Assembly: GCF_048323655.1 (NCBI RefSeq)
Contig: NZ_JBLUWW010000002.1
Span: 744,001 to 808,000, forward strand
Reading direction: 5' to 3'
Origin: Salinimicrobium soli
Lineage (GTDB): Bacteria > Bacteroidota > Bacteroidia > Flavobacteriales > Flavobacteriaceae
Length of the DNA: 64,000 bases
A model generated the notes under the pieces. The model searched no databases. It had not been told where the DNA came from and saw only the letters and a program-made list of their open reading frames with translations. Below are positions 42,952 to 51,816 of the stretch, piece by piece. Both the position numbers and the translations under genes were made by a program. Position 1 is the first letter of the stretch. Each line of letters begins with the position of its first letter.

Positions 42952-43704
42952 TTACCCTAACCATTCCTTAAAATCCTTCACCCGCTCCCGGCTTACAATG
43001 ATCTGTTGATCGTTATAATGCCGCAGCCGCACCTCCAGCCGCTGATTGGAATAGGTGATAATATCTGCAATATCATTCATCCTGATAATGAACTTGCGGC
43101 TCACCCTGAAGAATTTCTCGGGATCCAATTCCGGTTCCAGTTTATCCAGGCTGCTTTCGATCAGATAAGATCTATTGTCTGTAGTATGCAGATAGGTTCC
43201 CTTATTTTCCGAATAAAAACAGCTTATCTCATCTGTATTAATAAGTTTGAGATGCTGCCCCACCTGGATACTGAAACGTTTTCTGTAATCTGAAGTTGGA
43301 AGGTTAAGCAGGTTCTTCAGGTTTTTGAGGTCCATGGTTGCAGGGGAGGAGTGGCGGGTTCTTTTGAACTTTTCGATCGCCGCTTCCAGCTCTTCGTCGT
43401 CAATGGGTTTTAAAAGGTAATCTATACTATTGAGTTTGAAAGCCTGCAGGGCGTATTCATCATAGGCGGTGGTAAAGATAATGCAGCAGTCTATTTCCAC
43501 ATTTTCAAAGATCTCAAAGGAAAGTCCGTCGCTTAATTGGATATCCAGAAATATCAATTCCGGATGTTCGTGCTGCAGGAACCAGTTGGTGGCTTCTTCT
43601 ACCGAGTTAAGGGTGGCGATCACCTGTACCTCCAGCTTTTCTAACATTCGTTGCAGTCGCCGTGCTGCCGGTTTTTCATCTTCTACTATTACTGCTTTTA
43701 TCAT
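42952..43704 (-). CDS. LytTR-family response regulator of the 2TM operon
   Basis: A 250-aa regulator with receiver (E8/D9, phospho-acceptor D54 in FLDIQLSDG, KPID) and a C-terminal LytTR domain (about 145-250, SCFYSENKGTYLHT, KFFRVSRKFIIRMNDI). It starts 12 bases after the 2TM protein, in the operon kinase > 2TM protein > regulator, so its partner is the LytS-type kinase. It should bind promoter DNA when phosphorylated; the TonB receptor upstream is a plausible target. Confidence 0.95.
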   Translation of the reverse strand: MIKAVIVEDEKPAARRLQRMLEKLEVQVIATLNSVEEATNWFLQHEHPELIFLDIQLSDGLSFEIFENVEIDCCIIFTTAYDEYALQAFKLNSIDYLLKPIDDEELEAAIEKFKRTRHSSPATMDLKNLKNLLNLPTSDYRKRFSIQVGQHLKLINTDEISCFYSENKGTYLHTTDNRSYLIESSLDKLEPELDPEKFFRVSRKFIIRMNDIADIITYSNQRLEVRLRHYNDQQIIVSRERVKDFKEWLG

Positions 43705-43716
43705 GGTCTTAAATGT

Positions 43717-44025
43717 CTATTCCCAATGTTGGCGCTTTTCCTTTTCCATCAATTCGCGGATCTTTTTCTCTTCCCATTTCTTTCCGAAGAAAAAATCAGG
43801 AGCAAAGACCCCCGCTCCGTGGGCTAACAGACCTATTCCCCAGAAAAAGGCTGTGGCGTAATTTGACAGGTCCTGCATACCGGCAATAATGCCTTCATCC
43901 CAGGTGCCTACTATGAAAAGGAAAATGTTGATGATGATATAAACGGTCAGGTGAATATAAAATCCCCTGATCTTTTTTACCCGCCTTTTGGCGGCTTCAT
44001 ATTGTATTGTTTCTTCAGGTCTCAT
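43717..44025 (-). CDS. 2TM-domain membrane protein
   Basis: A 102-aa protein with two helices (about 24-42 and about 60-85), starting EEAAKRRVKKIRGFYIHL-like and ending KKWEEKKIRELMEKEK, the pattern of the 2TM domain (PF13239 type). The same module forms the C-terminus of the kinase encoded immediately upstream. The start shares one base with the kinase stop (TAATG). It could be a membrane adaptor or regulator of the kinase; function is otherwise unknown. Confidence 0.88.
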   Translation of the reverse strand: MRPEETIQYEAAKRRVKKIRGFYIHLTVYIIINIFLFIVGTWDEGIIAGMQDLSNYATAFFWGIGLLAHGAGVFAPDFFFGKKWEEKKIRELMEKEKRQHWE

Positions 44026-45353
44026 TAGTTCCAGGTTTTATTTTGTTCTCGATCTTTGGCCATCAGGTCCCTTATTTTGCGTTCTTCCCACTCTCTTCCA
44101 TATTTAAAAATGGAAAAACCATGAATGGCCAGCCCCATTCCCCAGCCCAGCAAAGGGAACCAGAACCACTGGAATCCCCAGTAGGTCTTATAATTGATGA
44201 AGGCCAGGAAAGGAATGACAAGGCAGTAGGTGATAAGGCTTCCGTAGAAGTTCTTTAGTTCTTTTACGCGTCTTTGTGCTCGTAAATAAGCATCATCTGT
44301 TATAGTGTTATCTATGTTGTCCATGACTTTTAGTTGTTTGGTGAGTAAAGGAAGTTTTACCCTGAAGTATTCAGCATTCTGCTGAATGAACACTTTTCGC
44401 TGAGTGACCAGCCCGTAACGCTCCACTATATTTTGGAGCCCGACCCCCTTGCGGTTGCCCAGCACTTCTTTTTTCTGAAAGTTGTTCTCCACAACCAGGT
44501 AACCATTCTCTTCAAAAATTCGAATTTTAAGAGGTCTTTTTTCGCTGAGTACATTGTGTTTTACTGTATTCTCCAGCAGCAGCTGTAAGGAAAGCGGTAC
44601 TACCTTAGCTTCGGGCAGGTTCAATTGCTGCGGAACCTCGTAAAAAAGGCTGTTCTCAAACCTCATTTTTAAAAGGTTCATATAAGTGACCGCGAAAGAA
44701 AGTTCTTCCTCCAGGCTTACCAGTTCCTTGTCCTTTTGCTCCAGTACATACCGGTAGATCTTGGAGAGGGAAGTGGTGAACTTCTGTGCCTTCTCCTGGT
44801 CTTCGTCGATGAGTGAGGAAAGCACGTTGAGACTGTTGAATAGAAAATGGGGATCTATCTGGTTTTTCAGGCTTTCGAATTTAGCGGAAGCCGTTCCCGC
44901 AATGATCTTTTGCTCGGTAACCTTTCGTTCCTGCAAAGCCTTGTAAAAATAGATGAGGTGAAAGACCAGGGAGACGATTGTAGTAAAGAGTAAGGGGAAA
45001 AGGTAATACTGAGCGCGTTCATTTTGCAGGAATTCCTCTACTCCTGTGCCTTGAAACAGGGTCTCATCCACCAACCGGCAAAAGAAAAAAGCAACCAGCG
45101 TGAGAATGATGGATCCCGCTGCAGCAAAGAAAACCCGCTGCAAGGTGGCGTCTTCCCAACCTATTTTCTTGTCAAAAATGGCAAAATAAACGACGTTTAC
45201 AAACGTGAGCACAAAGCAGTAAAAGAAGTAGATGCCCCACATTTTTAAGTCTGCCAGATCCGGAAAGATGATCCCGCCGAACACCAGGTTCAGTAGTACC
45301 ACTACCACACAAATTATTGCGGAGATCTTCAATATTTTGATCAGGATTCGCAT
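44025..45353 (-). CDS. LytS-type sensor histidine kinase with C-terminal 2TM domain
   Basis: A 442-aa kinase. Four N-terminal helices (about 5-135) are followed by a His_kinase domain with QIDPHFLFNSLNVLSSLI, the LytS-type H-box, and an ATPase core (LLLENTVKHNVL, GVGLQNIVERYGL). The C-terminal 90 residues form a second membrane unit of the 2TM type ending GREWEERKIRDLMAKD. So the kinase has the ATPase domain sandwiched between membrane parts, an unusual layout. It heads the operon with the 2TM gene and the LytTR regulator. No receiver is attached. Confidence 0.93.
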   Translation of the reverse strand: MRILIKILKISAIICVVVVLLNLVFGGIIFPDLADLKMWGIYFFYCFVLTFVNVVYFAIFDKKIGWEDATLQRVFFAAAGSIILTLVAFFFCRLVDETLFQGTGVEEFLQNERAQYYLFPLLFTTIVSLVFHLIYFYKALQERKVTEQKIIAGTASAKFESLKNQIDPHFLFNSLNVLSSLIDEDQEKAQKFTTSLSKIYRYVLEQKDKELVSLEEELSFAVTYMNLLKMRFENSLFYEVPQQLNLPEAKVVPLSLQLLLENTVKHNVLSEKRPLKIRIFEENGYLVVENNFQKKEVLGNRKGVGLQNIVERYGLVTQRKVFIQQNAEYFRVKLPLLTKQLKVMDNIDNTITDDAYLRAQRRVKELKNFYGSLITYCLVIPFLAFINYKTYWGFQWFWFPLLGWGMGLAIHGFSIFKYGREWEERKIRDLMAKDREQNKTWN

Positions 45354-45434
45354 TTTGCTTTGTTTTCTGCTAATTTCTATTTCTTTTTCGGTTTTTTAAA
45401 GAATTTTCTATCATTAATTGGCAGAAAACCTGTG

Positions 45435-46082
45435 CTAATCATCATTTTTTTCTCCGCACATTTGGTCGATCAGCATTTCTGTACGGCCCTTGCCCCAGCT
45501 TGGCGCAAATGCTTCTGAAGTTTCCTGCTCTTCAAAAAGCAGCAGTGCTTCCTTTAATTCGGGACAGTGCTTTGCAGGATCTTCTCCAAAGAACCTTGCA
45601 GAACCCATATTCCATTCTGCCCGTGACAGCGCCACCCGCGGATTTTCAGGAGCCTGCTTTGCCGCAGTGGCATAAAGGTTCGTGATCACCGGGGAAAGCT
45701 TCATGCCATAAGTGGCAGGATCCAGGGTAATATACGAGGTGTGAAGCATGGCCTGCAGGACCATAAGTTCAACGTTTTCATTACCTGCGATAGATCGTGC
45801 CTGGTCCAGTAATTTTTGGGCTTCCTGTAACTGCTGTTCTTTTTGTGCAACATCAGTCATGTCAAAGCTTTCAACGATCTTGATCTGTGCAGAATAATAG
45901 TAGGGCAGCCATTTTTCATTCTCAGCGTGGGCTATACGCTCGAACATATTAGCAGCTTGGGTGGACTCACCTTGTTGCCAAAGCTCAAAGGCTTTTTCCA
46001 TTCCGGAATCATACTGAGATTGTGAGTGCGCGGCAATTGCGAAAAAGGCGCTCATAATTAGGATGTGGATGAATTCTTTCAT
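45435..46082 (-). CDS. Secreted TPR-like protein
   Basis: A 215-aa protein with a signal peptide (MKEFIHILIMSAFFAIAAHS). Repeated helical pairs (GMEKAFELWQQGESTQAANMF, QLQEAQKLLDQARSIAG, LYATAAKQAPENPRVALSRAEW) look like tetratricopeptide repeats; two Cys near the end may form a disulfide. It sits 109 bases after the TonB receptor gene, and could assist that receptor or the LytS-type kinase operon that follows. The function is unknown. Confidence 0.82.
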   Translation of the reverse strand: MKEFIHILIMSAFFAIAAHSQSQYDSGMEKAFELWQQGESTQAANMFERIAHAENEKWLPYYYSAQIKIVESFDMTDVAQKEQQLQEAQKLLDQARSIAGNENVELMVLQAMLHTSYITLDPATYGMKLSPVITNLYATAAKQAPENPRVALSRAEWNMGSARFFGEDPAKHCPELKEALLLFEEQETSEAFAPSWGKGRTEMLIDQMCGEKNDD

Positions 46083-46191
46083 TTTTTCTGGTTTTTAGAT
46101 TAACACTTCAAAAGTGCTTAATAATGATAGGCTTTCGAATTTTTCTGTTCTGAACTGTTGATTTTAGAGGATGAACTGTAAAACTCAGGTC

Positions 46192-48351
46192 TTAAAGGTT
46201 GTCCAATTGATTTTTGGTCTTATCACTACTTATGGTCCAGAAGAATCCCACAAAGAAGAACCGGTCTGCAGCCGGGGTGATTGCACGCCTGTCAAAAATG
46301 CCATTTTCAGAAGGGGTATTTGCATATTCGTAGTTGAAGATGTTCTTTCTTCCCAACACATTAGAGACTGAGAAATAGAGGATCTTCTGCCGGCTGAGCA
46401 GGTAAGCCCAGTTGAAGCTCAGGCTTTGATAGCTCTTCGTCTTATTATTTAAAAATCCTGCTGTATTAGGATCTTCAAAAGGCCTTCCGGAGGAGAAATT
46501 ATAGGTAAAGCCTACCTGGCTTTGCCAGCTGTCGATCCAGTATTTAGTGACCAGGCTGGCGGAATGATCTGCGACAAACTGCGGGGTAGCCGAAGCCTCA
46601 TAATTCCTGAAATCTCTTTCAGAATCTATAAAGCTGTAAGACAGCCAGTATTGCAGATTGTCAAAAGTCTCATTATCTCTCCAGAAAAGGTCGAGCCCAC
46701 GGGCATAACCTTCTCCCGAATTGCTGAAAACGGAGTTATAGGTGGGATCTTCGGTATCATACTTAAGCAGGCTGTTGTAATTTTTATAGTAGGTCTCGGC
46801 CCTGAAGGTGTAGCCGGGTTTAGTCCAGAGATAGTTCAGGATGTAATGGGTGGCAGTTTCCGGTTTTAAAGCGGCATCGTATTTTAAGGCCTCTGTGTCG
46901 GCCTGCTGGAAGAATTTTCCCCAGGCCAGGGAGAACTGACCGTTTGTACCGGCTTTTAATGCCATGGATGCCCTGGGCGCCAAATAAAGTTTTTGCTGCA
47001 GGTCCAGATATGTCCCGCGGAGTCCAACTTTCATGGCGAAATTTTTACTAAAGATGAGATCAGATTCGGCAAAGCCGGCGAAGAGGTCTGGAGAAACTTC
47101 CAGGGAAGAAGTTCCATTTTGAGGATCCTTATAATCTTCAGAAAAATTCTTCAGCACCCCTTCGGCGCCAAAATGTAATTTGAACCGGTTGCTAAAGTGC
47201 TTACTTAGTTTCAGTTTAACGTTAGCCGCCAGTTCGGAGTTGTCCACTTCGGCAGCGTCAATTCCAATAGAGTTTTTGCTATGGGAAAAACTGATCCCGG
47301 GCTGGAGGCTCCAACCTTTTCCAATCCTTCCGCGGTAAGAAAGATTGGTATAGAAATTATCATTTTTGAGGTCGAATTGTACCGGTTCCTCACGGTTAAT
47401 ATCCGGCTGCAGGAGTTCAAAATTGGTGATCTCATAGGCAGCATACCATTTAAAAATGCCATTTTTGAAGTGTTTTCTGTACACCGTCTCCCCACCAAAT
47501 TTCTCATAAGGTTTAACGAATTCAGCCTGCTCGTTATTCGGAATGAGCTCAAGGTATGGCGCCAGGTTTATATAACTGGTGTTGACCGAAAAGGACGAAT
47601 TCTTCCATTTTTGGGTATGCCCAAGCCCGGCTCCCACACTCATGAGTGAAATATTGGTTTCCGTTTGATCGGGCTCGTTGATGGTGTTCAACAGAAGGAC
47701 GCTTGAGAGTGCCTGCCCGTATTCTGCGGAATATCCACCGGTGGAAAAAGTGATCCCGTCGAACAGAAAAGGGGAGTAGCGACCGCGCGAAGGGAGATTA
47801 TTGGCAGAAGCCGTGTAAGGCTGAAATACCTGTATTCCGTCAATATATACCCCGGTTTCTTCGGCAGTACCACCTCTTACGAACAGCCGCCCGTCTTCGC
47901 CAACCGTTTGGGTGCCGGGAAGGGTTTGTAAAGCCGCGATAAAATCTCCTGCGACTCCGGCGGTGGTCACTACGTCAAGAGGTTTCAGAGCGTTGACCTT
48001 TGAATTATCTCCTGCAGAAAAGGTCCCCGCACTCAATACCACTGCACCTAAAGAGGTGACATCTTCGCGCAGTACCACCTGCAGATCATGCATTTGTGAA
48101 ACCTCCATCTTCTTTTTAAAGGTTTCATAGGAAATAAAGGACACTACAAGGGTTTGCGATCCGGTGCTGTTTGCTGTGAACCTGAAATTTCCCTGCTCAT
48201 TTGTAGTGGCGCCGTCATAGCTGCCTTCAATATAGACGTTAGCCCCGGGAACAGGCGCGCCATTTTTAGTCTTTACCGTTCCCGATATCTGCACCTGGGC
48301 CTGAAGGGAAGTAAGAGTAATAAGAAAGAAAAGAAGTATTGTGGTTTTCAT
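46192..48351 (-). CDS. TonB-dependent outer-membrane receptor
   Basis: A 719-aa protein. Signal peptide ending near LQAQ, a carboxypeptidase-regulatory-like domain (about 20-100, GTVKTKNGAPVPGANVYI), a plug (about 105-230, GAVVLSAGTFSAGDN, VRGGTAEETGVYIDGI), and a beta-barrel to the end (SFNWAYLLSRQKILYFSVSNV, ending FFVGFFWTI). The start is taken as the ATG at 48351, leaving MKTTILLFFLITLTSLQAQ. It imports an unknown ligand such as a siderophore or peptide. No SusD partner is next to it. Two coding positions here match the dispersed palindrome. Confidence 0.94.
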   Translation of the reverse strand: MKTTILLFFLITLTSLQAQVQISGTVKTKNGAPVPGANVYIEGSYDGATTNEQGNFRFTANSTGSQTLVVSFISYETFKKKMEVSQMHDLQVVLREDVTSLGAVVLSAGTFSAGDNSKVNALKPLDVVTTAGVAGDFIAALQTLPGTQTVGEDGRLFVRGGTAEETGVYIDGIQVFQPYTASANNLPSRGRYSPFLFDGITFSTGGYSAEYGQALSSVLLLNTINEPDQTETNISLMSVGAGLGHTQKWKNSSFSVNTSYINLAPYLELIPNNEQAEFVKPYEKFGGETVYRKHFKNGIFKWYAAYEITNFELLQPDINREEPVQFDLKNDNFYTNLSYRGRIGKGWSLQPGISFSHSKNSIGIDAAEVDNSELAANVKLKLSKHFSNRFKLHFGAEGVLKNFSEDYKDPQNGTSSLEVSPDLFAGFAESDLIFSKNFAMKVGLRGTYLDLQQKLYLAPRASMALKAGTNGQFSLAWGKFFQQADTEALKYDAALKPETATHYILNYLWTKPGYTFRAETYYKNYNSLLKYDTEDPTYNSVFSNSGEGYARGLDLFWRDNETFDNLQYWLSYSFIDSERDFRNYEASATPQFVADHSASLVTKYWIDSWQSQVGFTYNFSSGRPFEDPNTAGFLNNKTKSYQSLSFNWAYLLSRQKILYFSVSNVLGRKNIFNYEYANTPSENGIFDRRAITPAADRFFFVGFFWTISSDKTKNQLDNL

Positions 48352-48502
48352 CCTGATAATTTTTATCAAAGATGAGGGAGAGGTTTCGCAGGAAGAATAT
48401 TTTTCTACCGGGTTGTATAAATTTCAGGATGAACTGTGAAAAAGCCTATCAATAGGAGGTAATAAAAATTTTAGTAAAAAAGTGTAACGTTTTTCGCACA
48501 AT

Positions 48503-48518
48503 AAATGCCATTTTTAAG
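48503..48518. repeat. Dispersed palindrome copy, partial
   Basis: AAATGCCATTTTTAAG, one arm shortened, lies in the divergent space between the TonB receptor and the PAS kinase. Confidence 0.45.
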
Positions 48519-48586
48519 TGTAAAAAATTTGTTAAAGGTATTTCGCAGGAGTTAATTACCTATTTTTACCGCTTATACATAGTGGA

Positions 48587-50605
48587 GTGATAGAAAAGGT
48601 TGGTTTAGTTGCAGGAAGAAGCTCTGTTCTTACAGAGAAAGTAAATAGCAGGATTTCGCAGATCTTGCTAATGTCAGGGACAGTAGTTACGGTTGCCCTG
48701 GCAGTTTTGATCTCATGGATCGTAAAGCTGCCTTTAGTGCTGAGTGTCTTTTCGGGTGCACCCACCATGAAGTTCAATACAGCCCTCGGTTTTGTCCTTG
48801 CAGGTTTGGGGTTAATTAGTGTCGTGAAAAAAGATAAACTGCTCAATTCTGTTGGAGCAGCGCTGGGCACACTTATTATTTTCATCGGGTTTTTAAGCTT
48901 CCTGGAATACTTTATAAACGTTGACCTTCATATAGATAACCTTTTTTGGCCGGATACCTATACAGGCACTTTTCCTGGGCGAATGGCCCGAACCACGGGT
49001 TTATGTTTTACATTCTTCGGAGTGGCCCTGCTAACGGCAAGTTCCCGCCGGTTGGTCTATAAAAGAATCCACAAATTTGCACTTGGTTTTGTAGCCCTTA
49101 TTTCGGTAATGGCTATACTTACCTTTTTCCTGCAAAGCGTTACCACTTCCAAAGTGCTGGTGTTCAATTCCATGGCCTTCCATACCGCCATTAACTTCTT
49201 AATACTTTCCCTGGGTCTTTCACTGATCGATCCCCGTAACAGTTATATAGATTTTATTTCGGGAGTGAAAGTAGGGAGTAAACTTGCCAGAAAGCTTCTT
49301 CCGTTTTTGATCACCATGCCGCTCGTCTTGGGTATAATGTTACTATATATCGCAGGTTCTGAAGTAATAGACACCGAGCTGGGAATTGCACTTTTTACAG
49401 TCGCCTACGCTCTTGTCGGACTTTTATACACGACCTGGATCTCCGGAAAGCTGAATATTGACGATTTGGAGCGTCGAAGACTGGAACACTCTCTGGAGCT
49501 TAACCGGAAAGAACTTATGGAAACTGCCAGGTTCAAGAAAAAACTGGTTACCGCAACTCCGGAATTTATCCTGATCATAAATCTTTCAACTCTAAGTATC
49601 CGCTACCTTAATAAAGATCTTTTTCCTCTGGAAGGTCTCCAAAAAGATAACATTGAAGGTATGCCGCTCATTAATGTGTTGCCCTTTGTACATCCACGGG
49701 ATCGTGAGAAGCTTACCGAACTCCACAGAAATCTCATCAAATCATCAGACGATGAGGTATATGATGTGGAAGTAAGGTTGAAGCTGAAGGAGAACAAGTG
49801 GGAATGGTTCAGCTTGCGAGGCAAGGTATTTAACAGACCAGACGGGGTTTGGCTGGAAGAATATATGTTGTTGATGCGCAATATCACTCATCAAAAAAGG
49901 ACTCAGAAAGAATTGATGCGAGCAAAGCAATTCTCCATTCAGGGGGAAATTGCCCGTACCCTCGCTCACGAATTGAGAAATCCTATCGCGAGCATTGGGA
50001 TGGTCAAGCAGGTGTTGGCAAAATCCTGGGAAAAAGGTGAAAAAGAACAAATAGAAAAGTACCTGGAAATTCTGGGTAGAAGCAGTAAAACGCTGGAGGA
50101 CCTGGTGAACAATCTTCTCAATTCCTCGAAATACGAACCTGCCCAACTTAGCAGAATGGACCTGGCTCAAACAGTAGAAAGCAGCCTTCAGAAAGCTGCA
50201 GACCGAATCTATCTTTCAGGAGTGGAGGTGATCAAAAATTACAGTGGAGCCTTCCATATATTTGGAGATGATGAAAAACTGGAGATCACTATTCTTAATA
50301 TCATTCTTAATGCTTCCGAAGCCACTATTCCCGATGAAGGTATTATCGAGATTAGTATTGTTGAGGAGGATTCCGAAGTGGTGCTAAGTATTGCCGATAA
50401 CGGGGAAGGATTGGAAAAAGAACAGGTTGAAAAACTATTTGAGGCTTTTTATACCAGTAAAGACTCGGGAATGGGAGTAGGCCTTAATTCGGTCAAGAAC
50501 ATCATAGAAGAACACCAGGCCAGGATCACCGTTGACAGTACACCGAATGAAGGTACCCGGTTCAGGATCTTCTTTCCCAAGGCAGATCTTTCTGAAGTGA
50601 TATAG
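48587..50605 (+). CDS. Membrane histidine kinase with PAS domain
   Basis: A 672-aa kinase. Eight or nine hydrophobic helices fill about residues 25-295, like a MASE-type sensor; a PAS domain (about 318-440, TPEFILIINLSTLSIRYLN, WFSLRGKVF) and H-box QGEIARTLAHELRNPIASI with H461 follow, then N-box LNIILNASEA, G1 IADNGEGL and G2 GMGVGLNSVKNI. The frame opens with GTG at 48587; the first ATG (48671) lies inside the first helix, so GTG is more likely. It is followed by the CDGSH gene 85 bases downstream. There is no adjacent receiver. Confidence 0.9.
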   Translation: MIEKVGLVAGRSSVLTEKVNSRISQILLMSGTVVTVALAVLISWIVKLPLVLSVFSGAPTMKFNTALGFVLAGLGLISVVKKDKLLNSVGAALGTLIIFIGFLSFLEYFINVDLHIDNLFWPDTYTGTFPGRMARTTGLCFTFFGVALLTASSRRLVYKRIHKFALGFVALISVMAILTFFLQSVTTSKVLVFNSMAFHTAINFLILSLGLSLIDPRNSYIDFISGVKVGSKLARKLLPFLITMPLVLGIMLLYIAGSEVIDTELGIALFTVAYALVGLLYTTWISGKLNIDDLERRRLEHSLELNRKELMETARFKKKLVTATPEFILIINLSTLSIRYLNKDLFPLEGLQKDNIEGMPLINVLPFVHPRDREKLTELHRNLIKSSDDEVYDVEVRLKLKENKWEWFSLRGKVFNRPDGVWLEEYMLLMRNITHQKRTQKELMRAKQFSIQGEIARTLAHELRNPIASIGMVKQVLAKSWEKGEKEQIEKYLEILGRSSKTLEDLVNNLLNSSKYEPAQLSRMDLAQTVESSLQKAADRIYLSGVEVIKNYSGAFHIFGDDEKLEITILNIILNASEATIPDEGIIEISIVEEDSEVVLSIADNGEGLEKEQVEKLFEAFYTSKDSGMGVGLNSVKNIIEEHQARITVDSTPNEGTRFRIFFPKADLSEVI

Positions 50606-50609
50606 GTGC

Positions 50610-50629
50610 TCCAAAAATGGCATTTTTGG
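50610..50629. repeat. Dispersed palindrome copy, near perfect
   Basis: CCAAAAATGGCATTTTTGG is the best-preserved copy: nine-base arms CCAAAAATG and CATTTTTGG around a central G. It lies five bases past the kinase stop. Confidence 0.8.
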
Positions 50630-50690
50630 AACAATTGTTTTTCCGGAAGTACAGTGTAAATACCGTACTTTCGTGTAAAAGAAAACTACT

Positions 50691-50912
50691 ATGTCAAAAA
50701 CCACGATCAAAGTTAACAACAACGGCTCCCTGCTTATTGAGGGAGATTTCGAAATTGTAGATAAGGAAGGTAAGCAGTATGACCTTGGCGGAAGGGATAA
50801 GGTAAGCCTTTGCCGCTGTGGCCGTTCAGCCAACAAACCATTTTGCGATGGCTCCCATAGAAATCATTTTGAACACGAAGCCGAAGCCTTCGCCCTGCCT
50901 CCAAAGAAATAA
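50691..50912 (+). CDS. CDGSH iron-sulfur domain protein
   Basis: A 73-aa protein with the CDGSH motif: C41, C43, C52 and H56 (LCRCGRSANKPFCDGSH) bind a 2Fe-2S cluster. An N-terminal beta strand region (KTTIKVNNNGSLLIEGDF) precedes it. Such proteins are implicated in iron-sulfur or redox balance; the precise role of bacterial single-motif members is unsettled. It stands 85 bases after the PAS kinase on the same strand and may share its transcript. Confidence 0.93.
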   Translation: MSKTTIKVNNNGSLLIEGDFEIVDKEGKQYDLGGRDKVSLCRCGRSANKPFCDGSHRNHFEHEAEAFALPPKK

Positions 50913-50976
50913 TTCCATTCTATTTTTAAGACATACAATTTCCCTGTCCTCTATTAATTGAAGACAGGGAATAATT

Positions 50977-51369
50977 TTACGCGCAGGATACCGTGACGCT
51001 ATGCGTGTGGCCACTTTGAGAAGTAGACGTCGCATTTACCGAGTTATTGCTCTGTAAAGACTGAAACATGGCTGCGGTAATGGTTACTTCATGAATATGT
51101 GCAGCCGCCTGGCTTAGCATATAGGTCTTTTCTACTCCTGCCGATACATCTTCTTTGGGTACCGAAAGACTATGGGTGTGACCCGAAGTAGTACTTACAG
51201 AACTATTGGTTCCGTTCTGAAGGCAATTGGCGCTGGGATCAGGATCAGGATTGGGATTTGGATTAGGATTTCCGTTGTCATCTGAGCCTGAACATCCCAG
51301 TAAGGAAACTGTGGGTATTCCGATTAAGAGCCCCACAGAAGCTTTTTTTAAAAAGGTTTTTCTGTCCAT
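50977..51369 (-). CDS. Lipoprotein with repeated GHTHS/HIHEV metal-like motifs
   Basis: A 130-aa protein. The N-terminus MDRKTFLKKASVGLLIGI and the lipobox SLLGCSGSDD mark a lipoprotein (C26), preceded by a Tat-like RKTFLKK. A low-complexity linker of NP/DP repeats (about 35-46) follows. The mature domain has three His-x-His elements: GHTHSLSV, AHIHEVTI and GHTHSVTV, and conserved Cys at 49 and the penultimate residue. This arrangement resembles a metal-binding domain. Families with such GHxHxVxV repeats are known but not characterised. Confidence 0.82.
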   Translation of the reverse strand: MDRKTFLKKASVGLLIGIPTVSLLGCSGSDDNGNPNPNPNPDPDPSANCLQNGTNSSVSTTSGHTHSLSVPKEDVSAGVEKTYMLSQAAAHIHEVTITAAMFQSLQSNNSVNATSTSQSGHTHSVTVSCA

Positions 51370-51816
51370 AATTCCAAGTTTTAATGATTACTGTATTCTC
51401 CTGTATAAAAAGATAACCGACTTTATTCATTAACCTGAAAAGCTTCGGAAGCAGTCTGCTTCAGCGGGGGAAGAAATTCAAATATAAGATTTTCTTATTA
51501 AATGATAGTTATTTAATACTGATTATCAGTGTTTTAGTTGATTGTATGTCGTATGAACAAGCTTTTATTAAAATGACTGAAGAATTGATAAACCCATATA
51601 TACTCTGATTTTTCTGCGAGAATCTTTTGAAAATCTTCCTTAATCAATGAACTTGAAAATCTTCGGAAAATCTGTTTTTTTAGTCTAAAATATTGGTAAC
51701 CAATGTGTTAAATAAGTAGGAAATAACTTCATTTTTCCGATAATAAAATAGCAAATTGGTAGTTTTATGTTAGTTCCCCTGAAGATATTTAAACTCAACC
51801 TGTAAATCCTATTGCT
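51370..51816. other. Intergenic region before the sugar dehydrogenase gene
   Basis: About 447 AT-rich bases with no convincing coding frame, repeat or terminator. Its left side holds the promoter of the minus-strand lipoprotein, its right side that of the sugar dehydrogenase. I see no clean promoter consensus. Confidence 0.5.
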
